NCBI GenBank assembly: GCA_019058445.1
Contig: JAHPZA010000004.1
Location: forward strand, 290,084-354,083
Direction: 5' to 3'
Source: Promethearchaeota archaeon
GTDB taxonomy: Archaea; Asgardarchaeota; Lokiarchaeia; Sigyniarchaeales; SOKP01
Length of the DNA: 64,000 bases
Shown here: positions 46,635 to 55,960 of the stretch, piece after piece
Layout of the letters: every line of letters starts with the position of its first letter
Position numbering within the stretch: the stretch's first letter is position 1
Program-made: the position numbers and the translations under genes
Notes under the pieces: model-generated
The model's input: only the letters and a program-made list of their open reading frames with translations
What the model was told of the DNA's origin: nothing
Databases searched by the model: none

Positions 46635-47402
46635 ATGAATTCAATTAATCAGAAAAGTTCGCCTAAAATTTCAGTAGTCATCCCGACTTATAATGAGGAA
46701 AAGTTCATAAAGGATACTTTAATGGCAATTAAAAAGCAGAATTGCGATATCCCTTATGAAATTATTGTAGTTGACGGTCAAAGTTCTGATAATACTGTTG
46801 CTATAGCTAGGGATTTTGCTAAAGTGTACATTTCTCCTCAAAAGAGCAGGGTATTTCAATTAAATTACGGCGCGTTAAAAGCAACTGGAGAATTAATTCT
46901 TTTTTTGGATGCAGATACCCTAGTTAAACCATATTTTCTTCAGAAGCTCTATAAGAAGTTCCAAAAAGATAAAAATCTTTTTGCGTGTGCTGCAAGATTT
47001 AAATATTATGATGGAATTGCTATTTCATTTAATATTGGTTTTCTGTCAATAATAATAACTCGGTATTTTTTTCTTAACGTATGCATGCATATATGGTATT
47101 TCTTTAAAAATTTATTAGGTTATCCAGAGCTTTGTGGATGTAATACAATTGTTAGAAGAGATATATTTTTTAAGATTGATGGTTTTAAGGAACCACCTGA
47201 AGGTTTAGGAGCCGATAAGGTTTTCTCCGATTCTTTATTATATCTTATTAGAAAAATGAAAAGAGGCAAGATTAAAACATTAACATTTATTTCTGTGTTA
47301 ACAAGCGAAAGAAATTTAACCATAAAAAGAAGTTATAAGCGTTTGAGACAATATTCTTCGATGAAAGATACGTATTACGAATTAGCAAGAAAAATTCAGT
47401 AA
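46635..47402 (+). CDS. GT2 glycosyltransferase (dolichol-phosphate-sugar/TagF-like)
   Basis: The protein is 255 residues. The GT-A pattern is complete: ISVVIPTYNEEKFIKDTLMAI, VVDGQSSDNT, LFLDADT (DAD metal site) and CNTIVRRD. A hydrophobic segment in the middle (IGFLSIIITRYFFLNVCM) indicates membrane contact. It would transfer a sugar to a lipid or glycan. It is divergent from the acyltransferase gene (125 bases between starts) and close to the LuxE-like ligase. Confidence 0.88.
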   Translation: MNSINQKSSPKISVVIPTYNEEKFIKDTLMAIKKQNCDIPYEIIVVDGQSSDNTVAIARDFAKVYISPQKSRVFQLNYGALKATGELILFLDADTLVKPYFLQKLYKKFQKDKNLFACAARFKYYDGIAISFNIGFLSIIITRYFFLNVCMHIWYFFKNLLGYPELCGCNTIVRRDIFFKIDGFKEPPEGLGADKVFSDSLLYLIRKMKRGKIKTLTFISVLTSERNLTIKRSYKRLRQYSSMKDTYYELARKIQ

Positions 47403-47448
47403 AAAAGTAAGAATTTTTTACTAACCTAAATTTTTAGCCATTTTTACA

Positions 47449-48639
47449 TTATAATTTATATGCGTCCAAGCTAAAGAGTGAACTGCATCCTTTTCCAACA
47501 GAGGGGGTTAGTCGCCCTATAACCCGGAAAATAGCTCCCTTCCTTCCACATTCAGGACACTCTTTCCAATTTTCGACTTGAACAATGTCATCTAGCAATA
47601 CTGCAACCCCTGCATAGCTATCCACACCATAGGGGGTTATAAATTCTAATACGCCGGGCATTCCTGTTTTTTTTATCGGTTCTAGTGTATCGATATTACG
47701 GAGTGCTAGTCGACCTTTATAATTGTCAACATGAAATAGAAAATCATTATATTTTTTTGACCAGTGCCCTCCGCAAGCTAAGGGGCTTTCAGTTGCAGCA
47801 AAATTATCACAGAATTTATCTATGGTAATGTTAAACATATCACACATCTGTTCAATGAATTCGGGTTTTTCCACTTTATATCCTAATTTAACCCGTCCTT
47901 TTGTTCCCTCCCAGCCACCCCCGCCAGTAATTATATTAAAATTTTCGCTTAAGTCAAGGGTTTTTTTCTTAGCTTTATAAAAGTCTAATAATACTTTGTG
48001 CATCCATAAGGGGGAGTTAGCCATAATAGTCGGAATTTTATTTCTTTCAACCCGATCCAGTTCAGAATCCAGAAGTTTTCCATTTATACCAATTACCGCC
48101 CTTGGTTTAAATGTGGTCATTAATTTCCAAATTGTTCTCCAAGCAAAGAACTGCAATAAATAGTGAACTTTTTTTCCCTCCCAAATATCCACTATGCTCT
48201 TATATAAAAGATATGCGTTCTTATCATAGAAATTATGCCTTATTTTGTTTATAAATCTTATATTAGGGGCAAAAAGGATTAAATTATTTACCTGGTCTTT
48301 AACTGAAAAAGTATTAAACACATCATTATAGTTTGCTTTTAGCACTTGAATATCATTTTCAAGCCTTCCAACGATACTAGGATCGCCTGTTGTTGATGAT
48401 GATTCCATCCAATAATCTAATTTATTGAAAGTATCTCCTCGCAACAATTCTTTGAATTTATTGGAGGATTGTTTGAAAAAACTCCATGGAATATATGGAA
48501 TTTCTCCTAAATTCGTGTCGTTTAATGAAACGTCAAGATCGTATTCAACTTCATCACAACGATTTTTATAGATTTTACAATCTTGTGCGGTTTCTTTTAC
48601 CGTTTTAGCTAAATCATCATAAAATTTATTAGAACTCAT
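47449..48639 (-). CDS. LuxE/acyl-protein synthetase-like ligase
   Basis: The protein is 396 residues. It shows an SSTTGDPS phosphate-binding loop near residue 82, GGGGWEGTKG and a C-terminal VIGRLTPSVGKG segment, as in the LuxE branch of adenylate-forming enzymes. These activate a carboxylate with ATP and may transfer the acyl group to a protein. A CPECGRKG Cys pair late in the chain recalls the zinc site of related PaaK-type ligases. The setting among glycan and sulfotransferase genes suggests acyl transfer to an envelope molecule, but the acid is not known. Confidence 0.78.
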   Translation of the reverse strand: MSSNKFYDDLAKTVKETAQDCKIYKNRCDEVEYDLDVSLNDTNLGEIPYIPWSFFKQSSNKFKELLRGDTFNKLDYWMESSSTTGDPSIVGRLENDIQVLKANYNDVFNTFSVKDQVNNLILFAPNIRFINKIRHNFYDKNAYLLYKSIVDIWEGKKVHYLLQFFAWRTIWKLMTTFKPRAVIGINGKLLDSELDRVERNKIPTIMANSPLWMHKVLLDFYKAKKKTLDLSENFNIITGGGGWEGTKGRVKLGYKVEKPEFIEQMCDMFNITIDKFCDNFAATESPLACGGHWSKKYNDFLFHVDNYKGRLALRNIDTLEPIKKTGMPGVLEFITPYGVDSYAGVAVLLDDIVQVENWKECPECGRKGAIFRVIGRLTPSVGKGCSSLFSLDAYKL

Positions 48640-48973
48640 AAAAAATGATGATATAATTATTTAATTTTTATTTCTATTGTGCATTAAGCTAATTAGTTAT
48701 TACTATTATTCATTAAGATTGTTAAATATTTTAAATTTTGTATTATACTCAATATCATTTATTGTTAAATGAACGTTTTAGTAAAATTCGTTCACTTTTA
48801 ACATTTTAAAGTTATTTTCAATTCATATATAAAGAATAGATTTTAATTCAGTAGACAAACTCAACGTGAAATAGAGAAAAAGCTATTTAATACATCTATA
48901 ATTCTTTAATATTTAAAATAAAGTAGGATATAAGCCAGCGGTCGAAAATTTTAAAAATTCTTTAGGCTTTAAA
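48640..48973. other. Gene-free spacer
   Basis: This 334-base AT-rich stretch lies upstream of the LuxE-like gene and after the alpha/beta hydrolase stop. No reading frame, hairpin of note or repeat is seen. A slightly GC-richer piece near 48930-48946 (TAAGCCAGCGGTCG) is unexplained. Confidence 0.5.
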
Positions 48974-49729
48974 TTAGAGTTTACTAATAATCCACTTAAG
49001 AACGTTTTCTTCATGATTCTCAAAGCCATGTCCAGCATCAATTAAAATATATCTCTCTTTACTAAGATTATATTTATCTATGATTAATTTTCCACTCTTT
49101 TCAAAAGGTATGTACTCATCTTTAGTTCCGTGGATGATATAAGCTTTCTTAATCAACTCTTCTGTAAGATAATATTTTGGCATGAAAAGGGTCTTTCCCC
49201 CCGAAACAAAGTTTATAAATTGCTTAAACCACCATGGTGGGCTAAGTGATGCTTTAAATGTTTTTAGCATTTTTTTTCCGATTGACACCAAGGATCGATT
49301 TTTTTCCTCCTTCGCATCTGCAACCATAAAATCTTCAATAGAATACAGAGTAGATAAGGCAAAAACTATATCAACTCTAGGATCTTGTATGCCAATTGTT
49401 AAGGCAGCCACTGCGCCCAGGCTGTGGCCAATTAAAATCACACGATCAGGGCCTTTATCTCTTTCTTCCATTTTATGGATTGCGGCATCAATTGCATATT
49501 GAATATCTTGAATTTGATTCTCAAAGTCAAATAAAAAACCACCGCTTTTCCCTTGGCCCCTCAAATCATATGCGAAAGTTGAAAATCCATAATTATCTTC
49601 AAGTGGTTCGCACCATTTTTCCGCACCGATTGTATTTCCCCCTGCTCCTGGTGACCATATAACCAAATTTCTTCCACAACCGGCCATACGACCGTGTAAT
49701 GTTGTACCATCCCTTGTTGTAAAAAACAT
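48974..49729 (-). CDS. Alpha/beta hydrolase
   Basis: The protein is 251 residues. The nucleophile elbow GHSLGA (VILIGHSLGAVAAL) holds the catalytic Ser, with an oxyanion loop at WSPGAGGNT and catalytic-acid/His segments IHGTKDEYIPF and IDAGHGFENHEE. It is a serine esterase, lipase or thioesterase-like enzyme. It lies near the LuxE-like ligase and could remove what that enzyme adds. The substrate is not indicated. Confidence 0.87.
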   Translation of the reverse strand: MFFTTRDGTTLHGRMAGCGRNLVIWSPGAGGNTIGAEKWCEPLEDNYGFSTFAYDLRGQGKSGGFLFDFENQIQDIQYAIDAAIHKMEERDKGPDRVILIGHSLGAVAALTIGIQDPRVDIVFALSTLYSIEDFMVADAKEEKNRSLVSIGKKMLKTFKASLSPPWWFKQFINFVSGGKTLFMPKYYLTEELIKKAYIIHGTKDEYIPFEKSGKLIIDKYNLSKERYILIDAGHGFENHEENVLKWIISKL

Positions 49730-49963
49730 ATCTCATTCACTTTTTTAATTTTAATCTTTAATAATTAATAATTTAAGTTTATTAAAGGGTTTCAGATCTT
49801 ATTTAATGAATCTTTGCATAATAATGTCAGCATAATTTTGGTTATTATATTTATTCTAAAATTGTTTAGAATCAAATTAAAAGAGGATTTAAATGAATCT
49901 TTTAATAAAATTTAATATAAATGAAATTTGTGTATTTTATATCGTAAATCACTTACTTAAATA

Positions 49964-50725
49964 ATGAAAATAGCGTTAACCTTTGATATTGAAAGGGATA
50001 ATCCTAATTTTTTAGATTCTTACTTCGGAGTAAAAGTTGGACTTCAGAAAATTAGAAGAATTTTAGAGAATTATAATATTAAAGGGACATTTTTCTGTAC
50101 GGGGAATGTTGTTGAGCATCTACCAGAAGATATAAGAGTTCTTGAGAAAGAGGGTCATGAAATCGCTTGCCATGGTTTAAATCATGAACGTTTAGTCCAG
50201 TTAACTTTTAATAAGTGTCAAGAAATAATTTCTCAAAATAAGAAACTATTGGAAGATACCTGCCAAAATTCAAAAATTGTTGGATTTAGAGCTCCATATT
50301 TAAGGGCTCCAAGATACTTATTTAAGATACTAGAGAATCTAGGATTTGAATATGATTCTTCGATTAAATCTTCAAAAAGTCTGAAAGCTTATCAAACAAG
50401 GCAAAATAAAATTCAAGAATTTCATCCATCAGAATTTAGCGCATTTTTTAGATTGCCTTTAAGTTACTCCCTTTTGCGAAAAAAAATTTTTAAAAAAGAA
50501 TTAGTAATCTTATATTTTCATCCATGGGAAGCAATAAATATGAAAAATTTAGCTTTTACTCAAAGTAATTTGTTTAATTTTGTTAAATATTTTCAATTTA
50601 GACCTGATCGTTGGATTAATACTGGTAATTGTTTTACTGCTAGGTTTATTAGTTTTATAAAAGAATCAATTTCTAAAAAAGCTAAATTCATGACCTTAAA
50701 CCAATTATATTGTGAAAAATATTAA
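49964..50725 (+). CDS. Polysaccharide deacetylase (CE4/NodB-like)
   Basis: The protein is 253 residues. The NodB fold is clear: LTFDIERDN with the catalytic/metal Asp, GTFFCTGNVV, EIACHGLNHERL holding the HxxxxH metal pair, GFRAPYLRAPR and YFHPWEA near the end. It removes acetyl groups from amino-sugar glycans. No signal peptide is evident, so action on lipid-linked precursors in the cytoplasm is more likely than on extracellular polymer. It sits among glycan genes. Confidence 0.9.
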   Translation: MKIALTFDIERDNPNFLDSYFGVKVGLQKIRRILENYNIKGTFFCTGNVVEHLPEDIRVLEKEGHEIACHGLNHERLVQLTFNKCQEIISQNKKLLEDTCQNSKIVGFRAPYLRAPRYLFKILENLGFEYDSSIKSSKSLKAYQTRQNKIQEFHPSEFSAFFRLPLSYSLLRKKIFKKELVILYFHPWEAINMKNLAFTQSNLFNFVKYFQFRPDRWINTGNCFTARFISFIKESISKKAKFMTLNQLYCEKY

Positions 50726-50809
50726 TTAAGTGAGAGTATCCATATTTTTATGGGTAATTGTATCAAAAGTAATCGTTTTTTAAAATTTTTTAGAAAGAAA
50801 GGGACTATT

Positions 50810-51964
50810 TCATTCAAAATTCGTCGGAATTTTTAGATCGAACCGAGCAACTGTTTTTTTAGTAATATCCGAAATATCTGTAAGTTCTTGGGAGGAGAAA
50901 TTATACGTATAATACGTTGGTTTATGTAAATGCTTAATATAATATTGTTTAACATGATCAAAAACTTCATACTCAAGCTTAGTATGCTCAAGGATTTGTT
51001 CAATAATTTTCTTAGGATTTTCGCATAAATCCTCAAACTTGACTACGAGTGTTGCATTTTGAATTTGTTTATTGACATCCAGAAGTTTAGCAACAAATTC
51101 ATAGATAGAATTCCAATAGTATGCCCAACCCTTTACATATGTGGTATCATTACTCCATAATGTACGAATTCTACTTATCAAATCTGTATTCCCAACGTTA
51201 ATGCACACTTGATTATGTCCAAATTCATGATGTCCGATAATTCTTAACCAATCTTTTAAAAAAGGATTTTGATGTTCCAATTTTATGATTAATTCGGATT
51301 GTTTAATTAAAGATGCAATCTGATCAACTGGATTGCGAATAATAACTAAAAATTTAGACTTCGGGAATAATCTAAGCAAATATTCCAGTCTTGTGATATT
51401 ATAATTATTTTTAGCTAAGTAGCGGGAAGCTTTTTGACATAAAATAAGCTTTCGAATGTGAGTAAGATAAAATTTCTCAAAATTAGGATAGTTTTCATTT
51501 GCCGAAATGATATTCGAAATATTTTCATTATGGCATCCTTTAAAGAAGTCTTGCCAAAAAATTTCTTCTATCGCCTCAGGACTATCGTATGTGACAAATA
51601 TTCCATCCTTATGGATCCGCTGAATAGGTGGTGCGAATTTAAAATTCTTTCTTAGAACCTTCCCAATCCAATAAGGAGTATACGGTATAAGAAAGTGCTT
51701 ATATTGGTGTGATGCTAAATCCGGATGTTGATGTAACATTTCTAAAACGATTGTTGTACCTGCACGCGCAAGTCCAGTTATGTAGATTGGACTCTTGATG
51801 CCCATTTTAACTGTATCATTATTTAACATCCTTGTTTCAAATCTATCAAGAAAATATGAGAATGGTTTAAACGCGTCAAAAAATTTAGATATAACATATC
51901 CTCCCGCATATCCGAGGATGGGAAACTCTGGTGAGTCCTGGTTTTTCGATTTATTTATTATCAT
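50810..51964 (-). CDS. PAPS-dependent sulfotransferase
   Basis: The protein is 384 residues. The 5'-phosphosulfate loop YITGLARAGTTIVLEML and the 3'-phosphate motif FLVIIRNPVDQIASLI define the PAPS site. The N-terminal 40 residues precede the fold. It transfers sulfate to a hydroxyl or amino group of a glycan or lipid. Archaeal sulfated glycans and lipids are known, so this fits the envelope theme of 41-52 kb. Divergent from the B12-type radical SAM gene pair. Confidence 0.9.
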   Translation of the reverse strand: MIINKSKNQDSPEFPILGYAGGYVISKFFDAFKPFSYFLDRFETRMLNNDTVKMGIKSPIYITGLARAGTTIVLEMLHQHPDLASHQYKHFLIPYTPYWIGKVLRKNFKFAPPIQRIHKDGIFVTYDSPEAIEEIFWQDFFKGCHNENISNIISANENYPNFEKFYLTHIRKLILCQKASRYLAKNNYNITRLEYLLRLFPKSKFLVIIRNPVDQIASLIKQSELIIKLEHQNPFLKDWLRIIGHHEFGHNQVCINVGNTDLISRIRTLWSNDTTYVKGWAYYWNSIYEFVAKLLDVNKQIQNATLVVKFEDLCENPKKIIEQILEHTKLEYEVFDHVKQYYIKHLHKPTYYTYNFSSQELTDISDITKKTVARFDLKIPTNFE

Positions 51965-52287
51965 TACTTATGCTTTTGAATGGAATAAAAAATATCCAGT
52001 TTATTTTTAGAATACTTATGAGATTTACTCTCAATATTTAAATAATCTTATAAAAAATAAGAGTATTTGTTAATCGTAAGATAACACTATTTTAAAAGAT
52101 TTTACTTCGAAATTATAAAGTTTGGAAAATATCTTAGCAAAATTTATTGATCTTGTAAAAGTGATAAAAACCTAGGAGACCAATGGAATCAAAACATGAA
52201 TACTGAATAACTGGAATAATGACGTTTTAGCTCTAAAGATAATTTTAAATTGTTTTATTAGCTAATATTTTTAACACAAGATTTAAT
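51965..52287. other. Gene-free divergent promoter region
   Basis: This 323-base spacer separates the divergent starts of the sulfotransferase and the first tandem radical SAM gene. AT-rich runs could hold both promoters, but no clear BRE/TATA pair, dyad or RNA structure is seen. Confidence 0.45.
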
Positions 52288-53757
52288 GTGAGCTATTTGA
52301 AAATATCTTTAATTTTCCCCCGACCTCCAGAAAAAGGGACTTTTTGTGGTACAGTTAAAGGAGCTGAGAGATATAACAAAGATAAAATTGAATTTTATGG
52401 CTTTCCTCCTATAGGACTTCTTTATCTTGCAACATACTTAGAAAACCATTTTGATGTATCTATACTTGATCAATTTGCGAGGGGTTATTCTATTGAAAAA
52501 ACAGTAAATTGGATAAAGCAGGAAGATCCTGATATTTTGGGTTTTTCGACTATTACCACAGCTGGAACAGGAGTTACTTCTGCGCTAATAGCAAAAAAAG
52601 TAAAGGAAGAGGTAAATCCAAATGTTAAAATCTTATTTGGAAATTATCATGCAACTTTTAATGATACTCGAATCTTAAACAAATACCCTTTTATTGATGC
52701 ATGCGTGAGGGGAGAGGGGGAAAAAACTCTTTTAGAAATTGCCGAAAAAATTGAAAAAGGAAAAGGGTTTGAAGATATTAGAGGATTAACTTATCGAAAT
52801 AATGGTAAAATTATTAGAAATGATGAAAGACCCCTAATAGAAAATATAGATGAGTTACCATTCCCAAATAGAAAATTATTAGGGAATATTGAATATAAAA
52901 GTAAAGTTGAAGGATTAGATATTGCACTAGGAAAATTTACTTCTGCGGCTTCTTCAAGGGGTTGTGCATTTAAATGCTCATTTTGTTCGAGTTCTAGATT
53001 TTGGAATAAATGGCGACCAAGATCTCCAGAAAATATCGTTCAAGAGTTATCAATCCTTGAAGAAAATGGCTATAAAAGTTTACTTTGGGTTGATGATAAC
53101 TTTACGTTGAACAAAAAAAGATTACTTAAATTGTCCAATTTAATAAGAAAAGAGAAAATAGATTTGAAATGGATGGCTGATGGTCGAGTAACGCAGAGTT
53201 CAAGAGAATTATTAACTGCGATGAAACTAATGGGTTGTAAAGTTCTAAGTTATGGTATTGAAAGTGGCTCCCAAAGAATTTTAGACTGGTATAACAAAAA
53301 AATCACTTTAAATCAAGTTTATGAGGCAATAAAGAATACTAAGAAAGTTGGAATTGATTTTATAATAGGAAATTTCATTTTAGGAGCACCTATTGAGACA
53401 CGTGAGGAGATAATCGAAACTTTAAATTTATCACTCAAATTGAACATAGATTTTCCACAATTTCATATTCTGGGCGTAATACCCGGAAATTGGATTTGGG
53501 ATCAAATGGTTAAGGAAAGAAGAATTAACCCAGATGAAAGTTGGGAAGTAGGTACTGCTGTACTCCCCGTTCCTTTAAGTGAACTAATGACACGAATAAG
53601 AGCAACACATATTAAATTCATGCAACGCCCTAGTTATATCTCTCGGCAAATACTTAAGACTTTAAAGAGCGGATATAGAATAAGAGGATTCCTTCATAAC
53701 TTAAAAAATGTTAAACAATGGGATGTGTGGAATAACTGGAAGCCTTTTTGGGGATGA
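52288..53757 (+). CDS. B12-binding-type radical SAM protein, tandem copy 1
   Basis: The protein is 489 residues and begins at GTG. The cobalamin-type domain is at 1-150 (GLLYLATYLENHF; ILFGNYHATFNDTR) and the radical SAM cluster CAFKCSFC near 225 (SRGCAFKCSFCSSSRFW). A third conserved stretch is DWYNKKITLNQVYEAIK and GNFILGAPIETREE. The gene shows similarity over its whole length to 53820, 62 bases downstream. The order and closeness imply a tandem duplication with subsequent divergence. Reaction unknown; archaeal GDGT ring synthases and HpnP-type methylases belong to this superfamily. Confidence 0.87.
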   Translation: MSYLKISLIFPRPPEKGTFCGTVKGAERYNKDKIEFYGFPPIGLLYLATYLENHFDVSILDQFARGYSIEKTVNWIKQEDPDILGFSTITTAGTGVTSALIAKKVKEEVNPNVKILFGNYHATFNDTRILNKYPFIDACVRGEGEKTLLEIAEKIEKGKGFEDIRGLTYRNNGKIIRNDERPLIENIDELPFPNRKLLGNIEYKSKVEGLDIALGKFTSAASSRGCAFKCSFCSSSRFWNKWRPRSPENIVQELSILEENGYKSLLWVDDNFTLNKKRLLKLSNLIRKEKIDLKWMADGRVTQSSRELLTAMKLMGCKVLSYGIESGSQRILDWYNKKITLNQVYEAIKNTKKVGIDFIIGNFILGAPIETREEIIETLNLSLKLNIDFPQFHILGVIPGNWIWDQMVKERRINPDESWEVGTAVLPVPLSELMTRIRATHIKFMQRPSYISRQILKTLKSGYRIRGFLHNLKNVKQWDVWNNWKPFWG

Positions 53758-53819
53758 TGGTTCTATGAAGATTGGTATTATAATTAATGAATAGAGATTA
53801 AATAAATATCCAATTAGGA

Positions 53820-55286
53820 GTGAAAATTATTAAGATCGCCTTAATCAATCCTGGACCCGGAGAGATTCTAGAGAAAGGCAGAATTGTTGCAGGTGCGGAT
53901 CATTTTTATCCTCCTTTAGGAATTTGCTATTTAAGCTCCGTATTAAAAAGAGAGAATTACAACGTCGAATTAATTGACCAAGCCGCGGTAGGTTTTAGTT
54001 TAGAACAGATTGTAAAATGGGTAAAAAAAAGAGATCCAGACATTTTAGGATTTTCTACTTTAACAGCTTCCGGATCAGGGATAAGTGCTGCGAAGACTGC
54101 GATAAAAGCTAAAGAATGGAATCCTAACATTAAAATAGTATTTGGAAACCGCCATGCAACCGTTAATGATTTTAGAATTTTAAACAAATATTCTCAAATA
54201 GATGTATGTGTAAGAGATGAGGGAGAATACACTTTTTTGGAGCTAGTCAAGTCATTCGAAAATGAACGCTCATTAAAAGATATTAGAGGAATTACTTACA
54301 GAGATAATGGAAAAATACATAGAAATGAAAAATCTGGATTAATAAAGAATCTTGATGCATTACCATTTCCCGATCGAAAAGCACTTAAGATCGAGTATCC
54401 AGCAAGCTTTGGCAGTTTGGAACTAGTTCCAGAGGGCTTTACTTCGATGGTTTCATCTCGGGGTTGCCCTTATCATTGCACATTTTGTTACGGAAAAAGA
54501 TCTGTCGGATTTAGGACTCGCTCAGTAGAAAATATCTTGGAGGAAATTCTCTATTTAGAAAGTGAGGGGTATAAATTCATCAATTTTGTAGATGATAATT
54601 TTACTGTTTCACAAAAAAGAGTAATAAAACTTTGTCAATTATTACGGAAACATAATGTTGATATGGATTGGATGTGTGAAGGAAGAGTTAACCAAATATC
54701 TGATGAGATGTTAAGGGAAATGCACAGGACAAACTGTAGGTTTCTTTGTTTTGGTGTTGAAAGTGCAAATCAGAGAATTCTTGATTATTACAAAAAAGAT
54801 ATTACCCCTACTCAATCAATTCTCGCGATCAAAAAAGCTAGAAAAGCAAAAATCCCCTTTATTACTGGTTCATTCGTGGTTGGTGCTCCAGGTGAATCTT
54901 TTGAGGAAATTTATAACACGTTGAAATTTGCTCAAAAATTAGATATTGATGTTCCAATATATAATCTTCTTGGCACAATGCCAGGAACCGATATTTGGGA
55001 TGAAATGGTGGAAAAGAACATCCTGGATGAGGATAAATATTGGGAACAAGGAGTCCATATATCGGATATAGATCCTAATGGAGTTCCAACTAAGCAAATT
55101 TCAAACTTAATTTCAGATATGCTATATCAGTTTTTTACAAATCCTAAATATATTATAAAGGAGTCTTTTAGAAATATTACTAGTTTTTATCGATTGCAGT
55201 CAATAAGTAGATTTTTAACTCACAATATTAAGAATTTCAAGGATTTCCATGGAATTAAATCTATATGGAATCCTGAAAATGTTTGA
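53820..55286 (+). CDS. B12-binding-type radical SAM protein, tandem copy 2
   Basis: The protein is 488 residues and begins at GTG. Matching landmarks to copy 1 include GICYLSSVLKRENYNV, FGNRHATVNDFRILNKYS, FPDRKALK, SSRGCPYHCTFCYGK and GVESANQRILDYYKKDITPTQ. The active cluster is CPYHCTFC. One difference is R-D-E-G-E in place of R-G-E-G-E before the linker. It probably works on a related substrate or follows copy 1 in a two-step modification. The two share one transcript, with a 62-base gap. Confidence 0.87.
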   Translation: MKIIKIALINPGPGEILEKGRIVAGADHFYPPLGICYLSSVLKRENYNVELIDQAAVGFSLEQIVKWVKKRDPDILGFSTLTASGSGISAAKTAIKAKEWNPNIKIVFGNRHATVNDFRILNKYSQIDVCVRDEGEYTFLELVKSFENERSLKDIRGITYRDNGKIHRNEKSGLIKNLDALPFPDRKALKIEYPASFGSLELVPEGFTSMVSSRGCPYHCTFCYGKRSVGFRTRSVENILEEILYLESEGYKFINFVDDNFTVSQKRVIKLCQLLRKHNVDMDWMCEGRVNQISDEMLREMHRTNCRFLCFGVESANQRILDYYKKDITPTQSILAIKKARKAKIPFITGSFVVGAPGESFEEIYNTLKFAQKLDIDVPIYNLLGTMPGTDIWDEMVEKNILDEDKYWEQGVHISDIDPNGVPTKQISNLISDMLYQFFTNPKYIIKESFRNITSFYRLQSISRFLTHNIKNFKDFHGIKSIWNPENV

Positions 55287-55377
55287 GAATATTAGTAAGC
55301 TTGTTGAACATGATTAAGATTAGGGCGATGTGTTTAAACTGGATTAGTTTATTAAGTAATAAAAATATACTATTAAT

Positions 55378-55773
55378 ATGGCTAACTTTTGCTCTAACTG
55401 TGGAACAAAGGTAGAACAAACTTGGAATGCATGTCCTAAATGCGGTACAGCGTTAGGAGGAGGAGTCAATTCACAATCTACACCTCAATATTACACAGCG
55501 TCATATACTCAAACTGTCCAAAAGTCTTCTAGTTGGAAAAAACATAAACACAGTGCGTTAGCATTAATATTTGCTAATATTGGGTTATTTGGTATTTTGT
55601 TTACTGGTGTTGGTCTTATTTTTGGGATATTAGCAATTACTTTCGGTATTAAAGGAATTAGAAGAGATGAGGATCGTGTTATGGCGATTTTAGGTATAAT
55701 AGTAGGGGGCATTGATTTAATTTTAGGAATTATTGTATTAATCATCGTTATCAATATCATATCTAACTATTAA
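55378..55773 (+). CDS. Zinc-ribbon DUF4190-like membrane protein
   Basis: The protein is 131 residues. A zinc ribbon (FCSNCGTKVEQTWNACPKCG) leads into a Ser/Thr/Gln-rich linker and two membrane segments (LALIFANIGLFGILFTGVGL; ILGIIVGGIDLILGI). The repeat of the Gly-rich segment ahead of each helix matches DUF4190. Function unknown. It follows the tandem radical SAM genes after 91 bases on the same strand. Confidence 0.78.
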   Translation: MANFCSNCGTKVEQTWNACPKCGTALGGGVNSQSTPQYYTASYTQTVQKSSSWKKHKHSALALIFANIGLFGILFTGVGLIFGILAITFGIKGIRRDEDRVMAILGIIVGGIDLILGIIVLIIVINIISNY

Positions 55774-55960
55774 TCACAACGGGAATTGGATTAAAATTTT
55801 GTGAAATCCGCGATTTTTTTTATTCTGATATTATTTAATCAATTTCTTTTAAACGATTTTATTTTAATTTAAGTGTTTTTATTATAATCATAATATGATA
55901 ATTATGGTTTAGTCTATTCTCAAACCATTAGTTCAAACTTAAATTTTTCGGAAAAAGTAG

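Noticed and set aside
49182..49662. Plus-strand frames within the alpha/beta hydrolase
   Set aside because: They are antisense to a gene with an intact GHSLGA active site.
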